Positions 16,663 to 26,025 are shown, counted from the stretch's first letter. The stretch is 64,000 nt of DNA from Methylocystaceae bacterium (GCA_013373205.1 JABXIG010000005.1:111675-175674), one strand, 5' to 3'. Notes: generated by a model from the sequence alone, not told the origin. Translations and numbers: made by a program.

Positions 16663-17505
16663 TTAGTGCGTCATAAAGACCGGAACCGTCATATGTTGAA
16701 GCATATGGCGAGTAACACCACCCAGCACAACTTCGCGCCAACGGCGATGGCCATAGCCGCCCATAACGATCAAGTCAATGCTGTTATCAGCCGCATAGGA
16801 CAAAAGCGTGTCCCCTGCTGACAAGCCACCAGACGCCAGATGGTCTGCTTCAGCCTTGATCCCATGACGGGCCAAATGCAGGGACATATCTGCACTGGGA
16901 ATATCACCATGTGATTTTGAACCTTCACCCTTATGGGGATCAACCGCCAGAACTTCGACTTTCTTCGCCCCTTTCATCAGAGGAATCGCTTCGTTAATCG
17001 CACTTGCGGCAAGACGGCTGCCATCCCATGCGGTCATGATGTGCTGACCGATGGTTTCAAAGGTGCCAACATAAGGAATAATCAGAACCGGACGACCTGA
17101 ACGCAGCAAAATTTGATCCGGCATTTCTTCCGAACCCGGTACATTGTCACCTTCAGGATCTTTTTGACCCAACACGGTTAGGTCGAAATAACGTGCATGC
17201 AACATCACCTGATCTACCAGATCACCTTCAACACAGCGCCATTCAGTTTGGACATCGGTTTTAGCGGCCATATCTTTGAACAGAGACTCGATTTCCTTGG
17301 CCGCGTCCTTCGTGGCATTCACCTGCGCCTGAAGAACATCTTGGCTTAATTGCGCTTCGATAAAACCGGGGATCATCGGTTTGGTAAGTACATAGACCGC
17401 CGTCAGATGTGCATCATGCAGAGTTGCCAGCTTTAATGCGGCGCTGATGCGTTCTTTACAGCTACGGCTGTGATCAACATGTACAAGGATATCTTTGAGG
17501 GACAT
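16663..17505 (-). CDS. Tandem-domain universal stress protein (UspA family)
   Basis: The 280-residue protein has two Usp domains. The first begins DILVHVDHS. The second ends with the ATP-binding-type signature MGGYGHRRWREVVLGGVTRHM (G-x2-G-x9-G-[ST]). The family acts in stress, stationary phase and often anaerobic survival, mostly by nucleotide binding. It is divergent from hemA, with an FNR-like box at 17614-17627 and a TATTAT sequence on its strand (17588-17593) at a spacing compatible with class II FNR activation. A second UspA-type protein is encoded at 24531. Confidence 0.88.
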   Translation of the reverse strand: MSLKDILVHVDHSRSCKERISAALKLATLHDAHLTAVYVLTKPMIPGFIEAQLSQDVLQAQVNATKDAAKEIESLFKDMAAKTDVQTEWRCVEGDLVDQVMLHARYFDLTVLGQKDPEGDNVPGSEEMPDQILLRSGRPVLIIPYVGTFETIGQHIMTAWDGSRLAASAINEAIPLMKGAKKVEVLAVDPHKGEGSKSHGDIPSADMSLHLARHGIKAEADHLASGGLSAGDTLLSYAADNSIDLIVMGGYGHRRWREVVLGGVTRHMLQHMTVPVFMTH

Positions 17506-17613
17506 TATGAATCGTCCTTAATTTATGAGAGACAGAAAAGCTATGAAGCGTTTTTATATTTTCCACGCCTCCTTTGGTAATACCTTTATAATACAAACAC
17601 TGCAAGTAAAGGA

Positions 17614-17627
17614 ATGATTTTAATCAA
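17614..17627. promoter_or_regulatory. FNR/FnrL-like box between usp and hemA
   Basis: ATGAT-TTTA-ATCAA matches the TTGAT-N4-ATCAA consensus except for the first base. Both flanking genes, a universal stress protein gene and hemA, are frequent FNR/FnrL targets in alphaproteobacteria. Confidence 0.65.
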
Positions 17628-17714
17628 GAAAGAATGCTTTATAGCCCGCTTGCGATTATTGGACATATTCAGGTCACAATGTTTGGTTAAAAGCTACGTA
17701 GAGATTAAGGGGAA

Positions 17715-17734
17715 CCGTGCATGAAAATGCACGG
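17715..17734 (+). promoter_or_regulatory. GNRA-capped hairpin in the hemA leader
   Basis: CCGTGCAT (17715-17722) pairs perfectly with ATGCACGG (17727-17734) around a GAAA tetraloop. The hairpin lies between a first Shine-Dalgarno (AAGGGG, 17707-17712) and the GGAG of hemA (17737-17740), and it contains the start codon of the leader ORF. Confidence 0.65.
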
Positions 17735-17747
17735 ACGGAGTGTATAA
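17721..17747 (+). CDS. Candidate 8-codon leader ORF before hemA
   Basis: ATG 17721 encodes MKMHGRSV and stops at TAA 17745-17747, one base before the hemA ATG. AAGGGG lies 8 bases upstream of its start, so it has a better ribosome site than chance would give. Its start is in the stem and loop of the hairpin. Translation is not shown; it could couple or gate hemA translation. Confidence 0.4.
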   Translation: MKMHGRSV

Positions 17748-17748
17748 A

Positions 17749-18963
17749 ATGAATTATGAAGAATTTTTTGCTGAACGTATTTCTGATTTACAGGATGAAG
17801 GCAACTACCGTGTCTTTGCTGATCTGGAACGAAAAGCAGGGCATTTTCCACGCGCTTTAAATTACCGCGATAACAGCACCGAAGAAGTCACCGTTTGGTG
17901 TTCCAACGATTATCTGGGCATGGGGCAGAATGAAGAAGTGCTTGCTGCCATGCGCGAAGCTTTGGACAAATGCGGGGCTGGTGCAGGTGGCACACGTAAC
18001 ATTTCAGGCACCAACCACTATCATGTCTTGTTGGAAGAAGAACTGGCCAAACTGCATAACACAGAAGCCGCGCTGATTTTTACCTCAGGCTATGTCGCAA
18101 ACTTCACGACCCTTTCCACATTGGGTTCGAAAATGCCGGGTATGCTGATCATTTCCGATGACCAGAACCACAATTCCATGATTGAAGGCATTCGCCTTGG
18201 ACGCAGTGAAAAAGTCGTCTTTAAACATAACGATCTGGAAGATCTGGAACGGATCTTAAAAGAACAGCCGCTTGATCGCCCTAAAATGATCGCCTTTGAA
18301 TCTGTATATTCCATGGATGGTGATATCGCCCCGATCAAAGAAATCTGTGATCTTGCCGATAAATACAATGCCATGACCTACATCGATGAAGTCCACGCGG
18401 TAGGGCTTTACGGCGAACATGGTGCCGGTGTTGCCGAACGCGATGGTTTGATGGACCGTCTAACTGTCATTCAAGGCACCATGGCAAAAGGCTTTGGGGT
18501 TGTCGGCGGCTATATCGCAGGGTCCAAAGCCATGTGTGATTTTGTCCGATCTTTTGGTCAGGGCTTTATTTTCTCAACCTCCATCCCGCCAGCTGTCGCG
18601 GCTGGGTGTCGTGCCTCCATTCAATATGTGTCACAACATAATGAAATCCGCATCCGACATCAGGCCCGTGCAAAATACTTGCGTCAAAAACTGGATAGTG
18701 TCGGCATTCCGCATCTGGAAAACCCCAGCCATATCATCCCTGTCATGGTCGGTGACCCGGTCTTGTGTAAACAAGCCAGTGACATGCTGATGTCGGAATA
18801 TAACCACTATGTTCAACCTATCAACTACCCCACAGTGCCAAAGGGAACCGAGCGTCTACGTTTCACACCTTCGCCCTTCCACACTGAAGAAATGATGGAC
18901 GAACTGGTCGCTTGTCTGGTGAAAGTATGGGCAACTTTGGGACTTAAAAAAGTCGCAGCTTAA
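17749..18963 (+). CDS. hemA: 5-aminolevulinate synthase
   Basis: The 404-residue PLP enzyme condenses glycine and succinyl-CoA to 5-aminolevulinate, the first step of haem synthesis by the C4 pathway, which is characteristic of alphaproteobacteria. The glycine-rich [17 protein letters not shown] segment, [12 protein letters not shown] and the PLP lysine region [11 protein letters not shown] (K247) are all present, and the length is normal. ATG 17749 with GGAG 8 bases upstream is preferred to GTG 17740. The leader hairpin, leader ORF and upstream FNR-like box suggest layered control. Confidence 0.96.
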   Translation: MNYEEFFAERISDLQDEGNYRVFADLERKAGHFPRALNYRDNSTEEVTVWCSNDYLGMGQNEEVLAAMREALDKCGAGAGGTRNISGTNHYHVLLEEELAKLHNTEAALIFTSGYVANFTTLSTLGSKMPGMLIISDDQNHNSMIEGIRLGRSEKVVFKHNDLEDLERILKEQPLDRPKMIAFESVYSMDGDIAPIKEICDLADKYNAMTYIDEVHAVGLYGEHGAGVAERDGLMDRLTVIQGTMAKGFGVVGGYIAGSKAMCDFVRSFGQGFIFSTSIPPAVAAGCRASIQYVSQHNEIRIRHQARAKYLRQKLDSVGIPHLENPSHIIPVMVGDPVLCKQASDMLMSEYNHYVQPINYPTVPKGTERLRFTPSPFHTEEMMDELVACLVKVWATLGLKKVAA

Positions 18964-18985
18964 AAGAACCTTAAACCGCATAAAG

Positions 18986-19020
18986 AAAGAGACAGCCTTC
19001 CCCTTGCTGTCTCTTTTTTT
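18986..19020 (+). terminator. hemA terminator
   Basis: AAAGAGACAGC (18986-18996) pairs with GCTGTCTCTTT (19006-19016), followed by a run of T. Confidence 0.9.
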
Positions 19021-19069
19021 TCAGATAAATATAGTTGCAAATCACTCGCAAACGAATATCATCACTTTC

Positions 19070-19636
19070 ATGTACGCTGATAACACATTAACACCAAAAG
19101 AAGCCGTCAGACTATGTGCGCTTGGGACCTTGGCTCTGGCGGGTGAAGGCATGCGTTATAGTGTACTTGCCCACGATGCGCGCCATTTTATGAGCCGGGT
19201 TACCGGCCCTTCCTTGGAATTGATGGGTACATCGCTGGAACTTTTAAAGTTTGAAGGCCTGATTCAGCCCAGCGAAGGTCAAGGCATGGAAGATGATGCC
19301 TTGATGGAACTGACCCAAAAGGGCAGCGACGAACTGCAAAAGCTATTGATGGCCCGGGTACGTGCCGATAGCTCCGACCTTAATAAGCTCATCATCACCC
19401 TGAAGTTCCGCTTTTTGCATCTTCTACCGACAGAGGAACAGTGTAATCAGGTCGACAGTCTATGTGATGCGGCACAAGCTGAATTGTCCCGTCTGGGTGA
19501 TTTGCGTGATAACCATTGCGAAGAAACCGGATACCTTACCAACTGGCTGGATCACGACCTCGATTTGATTGAAAAACGTCTCGAGTGGCTAGAAAGCTTA
19601 CGTAATGAGCTTTATGAAAGCATGGATGAGCTTTAA
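19070..19636 (+). CDS. Probable PadR-like winged-helix protein
   Basis: The 188-residue protein starts with LTPKEAVRLCALGTLALAG and continues through helices to LEFLKFEGLI-like and ELTQKGSDEL segments, the outline of a PadR-type winged helix. A helical, Glu/Leu-rich C-terminal half (about 110-185) could dimerise. ATG 19070 is chosen because the fold starts there; an upstream in-frame codon at 19004 lies within the hemA terminator. No strong Shine-Dalgarno is visible. A DNA-binding role is an inference from pattern only. Confidence 0.6.
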   Translation: MYADNTLTPKEAVRLCALGTLALAGEGMRYSVLAHDARHFMSRVTGPSLELMGTSLELLKFEGLIQPSEGQGMEDDALMELTQKGSDELQKLLMARVRADSSDLNKLIITLKFRFLHLLPTEEQCNQVDSLCDAAQAELSRLGDLRDNHCEETGYLTNWLDHDLDLIEKRLEWLESLRNELYESMDEL

Positions 19637-20421
19637 TCCGCCGTCTGATTCGCGCCATATGCCTGCACCGCGCGTGCAACTATTTCGTCATATCTTCCTG
19701 ACAGCTTCATATTTTCCAACGTTTGATCAAACGACATGAGAAATTCCTGACCGAAATCTGATTTCTTTGACACCATCAAATGAAAGTTGGGGCTTTCCGG
19801 AAAGATCAAATCATGTTCGTAAATATGCTCAACCAGACTAATTTTGCGCAGAAGTTCGCGAATAATAAAGTCAGCATGGATCACCACATCCGTGCGCCCG
19901 ATGGCTAACATCCCTAAACAGACATCAAAAGAACGGGTCAAATGATAAGAGATATTGTGCTTCTTATAAAAATGCGCGGCCCATCCGTTGCCATGAACGT
20001 CACAAAACCGCAACCCTTCTAAACCTGACAGGTCAGTCGCAGCCTTAAAGGCTTCATATGCTCTGGAAAACTTGCGGGTGTAGGGGCGAAAAGCGAGCTG
20101 AAAAACGGGTAATTTTGAAATATAAGCATGACGGCTACGTTCAGGGTTAGGCGACGTCACCAAAGCATCAGCCTCTCCGTGCCAGACTTCAGCCTGGGCA
20201 CGTTTCCACGCCTTGCCTTGATGCGAGACGGCCTGCCCCATTTCAACTTCAATAATTTCATGAACAAGATCAGGCAAAACACCATGAACGTCATGCATTT
20301 TCCCAAAGGATAAAGGCGGATAAACATCGGCGTAATTGACTTTTAAATCATCGGCGCGGGCATCCATAAACACAAAGACGGCCATGACTAAAGCAACAAG
20401 GGGGATAATAAAGACCTTCAT
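19633..20421 (-). CDS. Periplasmic solute-binding protein, family 3-like
   Basis: The 262-residue protein has a signal peptide (MKVFIIPLVALVMAVFVF, ending about ARA). Its layout resembles family 3 (amino-acid type) binding proteins: VNYADVYPPLSFG, a LPDLVHEIIEVEMG helix, and a region beginning DALVTSPNPERSRHA. No permease or ATPase gene is nearby, so it may act as a stand-alone sensor-type binding protein. Start 20421 begins the signal peptide; an in-frame codon at 20445 is less likely. Its 3' end overlaps the convergent gene by 4 bases. Confidence 0.75.
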   Translation of the reverse strand: MKVFIIPLVALVMAVFVFMDARADDLKVNYADVYPPLSFGKMHDVHGVLPDLVHEIIEVEMGQAVSHQGKAWKRAQAEVWHGEADALVTSPNPERSRHAYISKLPVFQLAFRPYTRKFSRAYEAFKAATDLSGLEGLRFCDVHGNGWAAHFYKKHNISYHLTRSFDVCLGMLAIGRTDVVIHADFIIRELLRKISLVEHIYEHDLIFPESPNFHLMVSKKSDFGQEFLMSFDQTLENMKLSGRYDEIVARAVQAYGANQTAD

Positions 20422-20716
20422 GCGCGTTGTCCCGCCCTCATACAATCAATTAAAACAAGTTGTAAACATTGCAATCTTAACATCACTTTCACGTTATAAA
20501 AACCTAGACATAATACCTATAAGGTAACGCACCAACCTAAGGTCAACAAAAAGAAACAGTTCAATGAAAAGCCTTAACGCCCCCAACAGGCAGACGCAGG
20601 CAAAATCCACTTTCCTGGTTAAAAGGTTGAAAAACAAGATCTTGGCCTATTAACCATAGACAATGCACTCTTAAATAGACTACCGTCCCAATAACAGAGA
20701 ATAAGGGGAATAGATT
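20422..20716. other. Divergent intergenic region, no clear elements
   Basis: About 295 bases separate the two divergent starts and should hold both promoters. I see AT-rich stretches but no palindrome, consensus promoter or ORF that I can support. AAGGGGA (20703-20709) is the ribosome site of the gene at 20717. Confidence 0.5.
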
Positions 20717-22096
20717 GTGTCTAAAGCATCAAAAATCATTCTATCCATTGTCGGCCTCGGCGTGCTGGCATTTGGGGGTTTAAAACTAGCGGAATATAAA
20801 GCCGAAGAAATTCTTCGTGCAGAAAATGACCGCATTATCAAAATATCAAAAGAAGAAGGGATTGATCTTGCGTTCGGCGATGTCAGCGTCAACCTATTAA
20901 CGCAAACAATGACGGCCGACGGGATCACTCTATTCCAAGCTGATGATGACCTAAAAATGGATATCTCAGTCGGTAAAGTTACCGCAAGCGGCTTTGATAT
21001 CGTTCAAGTATTTCAAGCACCGGATGCGTTTGATGCTGACCTTGTGGAAATCGCAGAGATCAAAGCCATTCTTGATGGAAAAGACAAGGACGGAAAACCG
21101 ACGCAAGTCATATTCACCGTAGAAAACGCAAAAATTACAGGTTCAAACCTCGGCAGTCTAAATCCTGAACTGGAAAAAATCGATGACCTTGATGCTCAAC
21201 AGACCGTTGAATTGCTAAAAAAAATTAAAATCGATCAGGTCGTGCTTAACAATATGTCCGCTCAGGCCAAAGAGATCGATTTCAAATTCAACACTCTTAC
21301 CTTCAATGACATTTTCTCTGGCACCTTGCGCGATTTTAAAATCGCAGGGGGAACTGTTCTCAAGGACGCTAAAGAAGTTATCACGTTGAATGACATCACC
21401 TATAAAAGTGATAAATTCATCAAGGATGTTGCCACCCAAGCTTCTTTGGAAATGAACGCGTTTAACCTCATTATACCGGAAAAAGACGCACCGGAAAAAC
21501 TCGTTGCCTTTAAAGAACTAACGGGTTTGGATGAATTTTCACTCAATAGCCGGTTTGCCGTTAACTTCGATATGAACAAAAAGACTTTTAATTACGAAGA
21601 CATCATGATCGAATTAAAAGATGCTTGGAAATTAAACCTAGCCGCCAGCATTGGTAATATTCCAGAGCTAGAAGAAATTGAAAGACTTCAAGAAATTGTT
21701 ATGTTCTATGAACAAGGGGACGACATCCCCCCTGATTTCATGGCGTTTTTGCAAGAGCTTAGCTTTAATAGCCTGTCCATTAATATTGAAGACAAAAGCC
21801 TAATCTCAAAAATGTTGGAAGCTCGTGCAAAAGAGAAAAACACCAGCAAGCAAATGCTTGCCATGGGGTTTGCCATGGTTGCGCAACAACAGCTTGAACC
21901 AATAACAGGCCCTGAAATAGCGAGCCAAATCAGTAGTAACTTTTCTGAGATCCTGCAAAATGGTGGTTCGTTTGGATTAAATCTTCAAACAAAAGAAGGC
22001 GAAACCCTAAAAATCATGGAAGCCGCCGCACTCGCCATGATGATGCCGCAGGAACTAGCCGCTCGCCTGGATATATCTTCCAGCTACACAAAATAA
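20717..22096 (+). CDS. Membrane-anchored periplasmic protein, AsmA/DUF945-like architecture
   Basis: The 459-residue product has one N-terminal hydrophobic segment (about 6-25) followed by a long hydrophilic region with regular beta-strand periodicity (for example DVSVNLLTQTMTADGITLFQ). This is the layout of AsmA-like and DUF945/YdgA-like envelope proteins, but I do not recognise the family with certainty. The composition is acidic and lysine-rich. GTG 20717 is used as start because AAGGGGA lies about 8 bases upstream and the membrane segment begins soon after. Confidence 0.7.
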   Translation: MSKASKIILSIVGLGVLAFGGLKLAEYKAEEILRAENDRIIKISKEEGIDLAFGDVSVNLLTQTMTADGITLFQADDDLKMDISVGKVTASGFDIVQVFQAPDAFDADLVEIAEIKAILDGKDKDGKPTQVIFTVENAKITGSNLGSLNPELEKIDDLDAQQTVELLKKIKIDQVVLNNMSAQAKEIDFKFNTLTFNDIFSGTLRDFKIAGGTVLKDAKEVITLNDITYKSDKFIKDVATQASLEMNAFNLIIPEKDAPEKLVAFKELTGLDEFSLNSRFAVNFDMNKKTFNYEDIMIELKDAWKLNLAASIGNIPELEEIERLQEIVMFYEQGDDIPPDFMAFLQELSFNSLSINIEDKSLISKMLEARAKEKNTSKQMLAMGFAMVAQQQLEPITGPEIASQISSNFSEILQNGGSFGLNLQTKEGETLKIMEAAALAMMMPQELAARLDISSSYTK

Positions 22097-22104
22097 CCGT
22101 CAAC

Positions 22105-22140
22105 AAAAGGCCCTTTACTTAATTCTTAAAGGGCCTTTTT
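22105..22140. terminator. Bidirectional terminator
   Basis: AAAAGGCCCTTTA (from about 22105) pairs with TAAAGGGCCTTTTT (to 22140) between convergent genes, with A and T runs on the two sides. Confidence 0.88.
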
Positions 22141-22141
22141 C

Positions 22142-22885
22142 TTAAAACAGATGCTGCCCGCCCGTCAGCCACATTTCCGTCCCCGTCACATATGTGGACT
22201 CATCACCTGCCAGATAATAAATACTGGCGGCGACCTCCTCGGTGGTGCCCATACGGTTCAAGGGAATACGCGGGATCAGTGTTTCATATTCCGGCTGGAT
22301 CATGTCGGTTTCAATCTCACCGGGGGCAACCGCATTGACACGCACCCCAATCGCCGCAAATTCATTAGCCATTTCACGGGTCAAGGCAGACAGGGCCGCT
22401 TTTGAAATCGAATAAGCCGATCCCGCAAAAGGATGGATATAATGCCCGGCAATTGACGTCACATTGACAATCGCACCAGTGCCCCGATGAAGTGCCGGGG
22501 CAAAACCGCGTGACAGTTTTAAAGGGGCATAAAAATTCAGGTCAAACACCTGACGCCACGCATTTAAATCCCCATTCAAACAGCCGAGCCGTTCCTTATA
22601 TGGAGTTTTTGGGGACATCCCTGCGTTATTGACAAGCGCATGCAAGGGATCATCCCCCAGCAATTCATTTGCCTTTTTGATAAAGTGGCTAAGACTTTCA
22701 TCATTGGCCAGGTCAGTGGGGAAATGAAACAGGTTTTCAACCCCGTCAAGGTCCGTCCCGGTCAGGTCCTTTCTGGCACAAGTGATCACCCGCCAGCCTT
22801 TATTTAGAAAATACTTGGCGCAAGCATGCCCAATCCCTTGAGATGCCCCTGTAATCACAACTGTTTTTTCTGTATCCTGTGTCAT
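22142..22885 (-). CDS. Short-chain dehydrogenase/reductase
   Basis: The 247-residue classical SDR has the cofactor motif TGASQGIGHACA (TGxxxGxG), NNAGMS, catalytic Ser in NVTSIAGHY, and YSISK (YxxxK). The C-terminal AVAPGEIETDMI and MWLTGGQ segments are FabG-like. NAD(P)-dependent reduction of a carbonyl is certain at family level; the substrate is unknown. It is divergent from the kinase-like gene with 42 bases between starts. Confidence 0.88.
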   Translation of the reverse strand: MTQDTEKTVVITGASQGIGHACAKYFLNKGWRVITCARKDLTGTDLDGVENLFHFPTDLANDESLSHFIKKANELLGDDPLHALVNNAGMSPKTPYKERLGCLNGDLNAWRQVFDLNFYAPLKLSRGFAPALHRGTGAIVNVTSIAGHYIHPFAGSAYSISKAALSALTREMANEFAAIGVRVNAVAPGEIETDMIQPEYETLIPRIPLNRMGTTEEVAASIYYLAGDESTYVTGTEMWLTGGQHLF

Positions 22886-22927
22886 AGCCGAGAGAGTACC
22901 CCCTGTTCAGCCCAAGGACAATCCAAA

Positions 22928-24478
22928 ATGCATCAAAGTGACATAATCAACTTTTTAAACCAGCCGCAAAGCTATGGACTGGATCGTGGACAGGTGGTCA
23001 AACGGTTTGATACCCATATCTCTGTCATCTTTTTAGCAGGCCCCTTTGCCTATAAACTGAAGCGCGCAATCAAACTGCCTTTTGTCGATTTTCGCAAGCT
23101 GGAAGACCGGGCCTATTTCTGCCAGCAGGAACTCAAGGCCAATCAAGCGGCCAGCGCGCATCTTTACCTTGATGTTATTCCTGTTTTTCAAAATGACCAA
23201 GGCACACTCAGTCTTGACGGCCCCGGCACAATTGTCGAATGGCTGGTAAAAATGCACCGATTTGACCAGAGCCAACTTTATGATGCGCTCTGTTCAAAAG
23301 GGGAACTGAGCACACACATGATCGTTCGACTGGTCGATCAGATTGTTGATTGTTATCAGGAGGCAAAAACAGACACCGACTATGGCGGATTTGACGGGAT
23401 CAATCGGGCTTTTGACGGACATTATAAAGCCATAGATAACTGTCCGCCCGATGTACTAAACAACGATAAAGTCACCAACCTGAAACAACGGGTCACCAGC
23501 GCACTTTGCCAACATAAAGGCCTGCTTCAGACACGACAACGAGATGGTTTTGTGCGTCATTGTCATGGGGATTTGCATTTGCGCAACATTTGCCAGTTTC
23601 AAGATAAAGTGACCCTATTTGATGCCATCGAATTTGAACCGGATTATGCCCTGATTGATATCTTCTATGATTTTTCCTTTTTGCTAATGGATCTGTGCCA
23701 TCGTGGGGAAACAGTCCTTGCCAATGCGGCACTTAACCGATACCTGGGACGCACGGGAGATATAGAAGCTTTGGCACTTTCAGGGCTTTTTCTATCGTCA
23801 CGAGCTACGATCCGCACCCATGTAAATGCTGTTGCTTCCCAAAACCAACCGGATCAAGCCACTCGCACCATATGGGAAGAAGAATCCAGAACCTATTTGG
23901 ATGAAGCCCTTGGCTACCTGACACACCACCCGGTTATGCTGATTGCCATTGCAGGACTGTCTGGCAGTGGAAAATCTACGTTAGCACAAAATCTCGCCCC
24001 AAATCTTGGACGTCTACCCGGTGCCTATATTGCGCGAACCGACATGATCAGAAAGCGCCTGATGGGGGTCGCACCTGAAGAACGCCTTCCTCAAAAAGCT
24101 TATGATCCAGAGATCACCCAAAAAACTTACAGCCAACTTTACAGCGAAATGGAAATTGCATTAAAGGCTGGTCAATCTGTCATTGTTGATGGCGTCTTTT
24201 CACGCAGCGGGGAACGTCGCCATATTGAAAACTTAGCACGAAAGCATGGAGTCCCATTTAAAGGGTTTTGGCTTAATGCCCCGCTTGAATTGCTGAAAGA
24301 CAGGGTGAGACAGCGCGAAAATGATATTTCTGATGCCACCGAAGAAATCGTGGAAATGCAAAGCCAATACGATCCCGGTCAAATTGACTGGATGCAAATT
24401 GACGCAAGTCAAACTATTGAAATTATTTATGAAACCGCACTTAAAGAAATTAAAAAATTAAGCGATTTTACTTTATGA
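22928..24478 (+). CDS. Aminoglycoside-phosphotransferase-like and P-loop kinase fusion protein
   Basis: The 516-residue protein joins two domains. Residues about 25-330 resemble the APH/choline-kinase fold, with catalytic-loop-like RHCHGDLHLRNI and metal-binding LFDAIEFEPD. Residues about 340-510 form a Zeta-toxin-like or gluconokinase-like P-loop kinase, with Walker A GLSGSGKSTLA and a later VIVDGVFSR strand. The family is widespread and uncharacterised (COG2187 plus COG0645); resistance should not be inferred. ATG 22928 is chosen because the APH-like region begins directly after it. A Usp gene follows 52 bases downstream. Confidence 0.85.
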   Translation: MHQSDIINFLNQPQSYGLDRGQVVKRFDTHISVIFLAGPFAYKLKRAIKLPFVDFRKLEDRAYFCQQELKANQAASAHLYLDVIPVFQNDQGTLSLDGPGTIVEWLVKMHRFDQSQLYDALCSKGELSTHMIVRLVDQIVDCYQEAKTDTDYGGFDGINRAFDGHYKAIDNCPPDVLNNDKVTNLKQRVTSALCQHKGLLQTRQRDGFVRHCHGDLHLRNICQFQDKVTLFDAIEFEPDYALIDIFYDFSFLLMDLCHRGETVLANAALNRYLGRTGDIEALALSGLFLSSRATIRTHVNAVASQNQPDQATRTIWEEESRTYLDEALGYLTHHPVMLIAIAGLSGSGKSTLAQNLAPNLGRLPGAYIARTDMIRKRLMGVAPEERLPQKAYDPEITQKTYSQLYSEMEIALKAGQSVIVDGVFSRSGERRHIENLARKHGVPFKGFWLNAPLELLKDRVRQRENDISDATEEIVEMQSQYDPGQIDWMQIDASQTIEIIYETALKEIKKLSDFTL

Positions 24479-24530
24479 ACGTTAAAAAGAAGCGTATTCT
24501 GATAATCAGTTAGTGATATGGGAGGCTATT

Positions 24531-25397
24531 ATGTGTATGAAATCAATTCTTGCTCCGGTCGATGGAGCAAAATCATCCCGGGCGGTGCTAGACTGCGCTT
24601 TATTGCTCGCGCGGGGATTTGATGCCCACATTAATGTGCTGCATGTTCTGGCCGACCCGAAAGCCGCGATCCCCTTGCTGGGCGAAGGCATGTCCGGGGC
24701 CATGATCGAAGATATGATCGAGATGGCGGAAAAAGAAGGATTAGAGCAACGCAAAAAAGCACGCGACTTTTTTAAAACCGTCATTGCTGACAGCAATATT
24801 GTGGAAAGCGATGTGCCGACCGAAAGCGACAAGTTGACGGTTCAGTGGGTCGAAGATGTGGGACGCGAAGACGAAGTCATCGCCCATCATGGCCGCTTGA
24901 GCGACCTTATTCTTGTCCCCAAACCCGTAAAAGAAAATGAAATTTACAGCACACTTGCTTTGAATGCTGCACTTTTTGAAACCGGGCGACCCATGTTGCT
25001 GTTGCCCGAAGAAGCCATAAGCGCTTTTCCTAAATCCATTGCGATCTGCTGGAACGGGTCGGTGGAAGGCACACGTGCTGTTGCAGCTGCCCTTCCCTTT
25101 TTAAAGCTTGCAGACAGTCTGCATATTATTACTGCTGATACCTCGGATACGGACAGCCCGGTTGGTGACGATCTCAGCAAGTATCTTGCCTGGCATGGAC
25201 TGGAAGCAAAATCGGTTTTCTTTAGCCCGGCAGGTAAGTCGGTTGGGGAAGCCTTGTTGCAAGAAAGTAAACGCTTGGGCGCTGATATGATGGTGATGGG
25301 GGGATATTCCCACAGCCGGATGCGCGAACTGATCCTAGGCGGCGTCACCCGCGATGTGATTGAAACCGCCAGCTTACCTGTTTTGATGGGCCATTAA
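24531..25397 (+). CDS. Tandem-domain universal stress protein (UspA family)
   Basis: The 288-residue protein has two Usp-like halves. The first starts SILAPVDGAKSSRAVLDCA. The second ends with MGGYSHSRMRELILGGVTRD, the nucleotide-binding signature. ATG 24531 is preceded by GGGAGG at the right distance. It is a distant homologue of the protein encoded at 16663. No FNR-like box is visible upstream. Confidence 0.88.
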   Translation: MCMKSILAPVDGAKSSRAVLDCALLLARGFDAHINVLHVLADPKAAIPLLGEGMSGAMIEDMIEMAEKEGLEQRKKARDFFKTVIADSNIVESDVPTESDKLTVQWVEDVGREDEVIAHHGRLSDLILVPKPVKENEIYSTLALNAALFETGRPMLLLPEEAISAFPKSIAICWNGSVEGTRAVAAALPFLKLADSLHIITADTSDTDSPVGDDLSKYLAWHGLEAKSVFFSPAGKSVGEALLQESKRLGADMMVMGGYSHSRMRELILGGVTRDVIETASLPVLMGH

Positions 25398-25407
25398 CAT
25401 TTCAAAC

Positions 25408-25425
25408 TTCCTGCCTTCGCAGGAA
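25408..25425. repeat. Short palindromic repeat (second copy)
   Basis: TTCCTGC-CTTC-GCAGGAA followed by AACA is nearly identical to the first hairpin of the element at 13809-13880. It lies between convergent genes and may add to termination. Confidence 0.65.
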
Positions 25426-25434
25426 AACAGGGGG

Positions 25435-26019
25435 CTAAAAAAGGCTAAACTGTTCATTTTTCGGGCGCTCTTCTTCCCATTGGAAGGTGGGCGCCTTTTT
25501 TTGTGATATGCTGGCAATCACCTCCAACCCTTTGTTGTCTGGATTAAGCCAATCCGCAAAATCATCCCTATTCACCACCACGGGCATTCGGTGATGGATT
25601 TCCTTGATTTCCGGCGAAGCTTCCTGGGTCAAGATGGTGAAACGGTCCTCTTGCCAAATCCCGGCAAAAGCAAAAATGCCGGCATTCTTTATCTGAATTT
25701 TATTTTTGTATTTCTGCCCATGATCCTGTCGCCATTCATACCAGCAACTAACAGGCACCAGACATCTGTTTTGCAAAAGCCCCTGATAGGTAGGCTTCTG
25801 ATTAACGGTTTCAATGCGGGCATTGATGAGAGGTTTATTCGACCAATCCACCTTAAGTCCCCAACCTTTTAGTGATATTTCCTGTCGGGGGAGCACAAGG
25901 TAAACGTCATCGCTCGGGCGTCGGTTGGCTTTATCCCCTAAAGTTTTTGGCACAACAGACAAGGCAAAATAATCTTGCATCAAAGCAAGGTTCATCACTG
26001 TATCAAAGTTGGAACACAT
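25435..26019 (-). CDS. SRAP-domain protein (YedK/HMCES family)
   Basis: The 194-residue protein begins MCSNF, so Cys2 becomes N-terminal after Met removal, as the family requires. The other active-site regions are present: NARIET, CWYEW (Glu) and HHRMPVVV (His). YedK/HMCES proteins form a DNA-protein crosslink with abasic sites in single-stranded DNA and protect them during replication. The gene lies 6 bases downstream of the binding-protein gene on the same strand, so it may be read from that promoter. Confidence 0.92.
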   Translation of the reverse strand: MCSNFDTVMNLALMQDYFALSVVPKTLGDKANRRPSDDVYLVLPRQEISLKGWGLKVDWSNKPLINARIETVNQKPTYQGLLQNRCLVPVSCWYEWRQDHGQKYKNKIQIKNAGIFAFAGIWQEDRFTILTQEASPEIKEIHHRMPVVVNRDDFADWLNPDNKGLEVIASISQKKAPTFQWEEERPKNEQFSLF

Positions 26020-26025
26020 GAAGAC

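Noticed and set aside
20620..20660. TTGAAA and TATTAA as a sigma-70 promoter for the gene at 20717
   Set aside because: The spacer is only about 15 bases, too short to claim.
22928..24478. Antibiotic resistance gene because of the aminoglycoside phosphotransferase-like domain
   Set aside because: The fused APH/P-loop kinase family is widespread in environmental bacteria and has no shown link to resistance.
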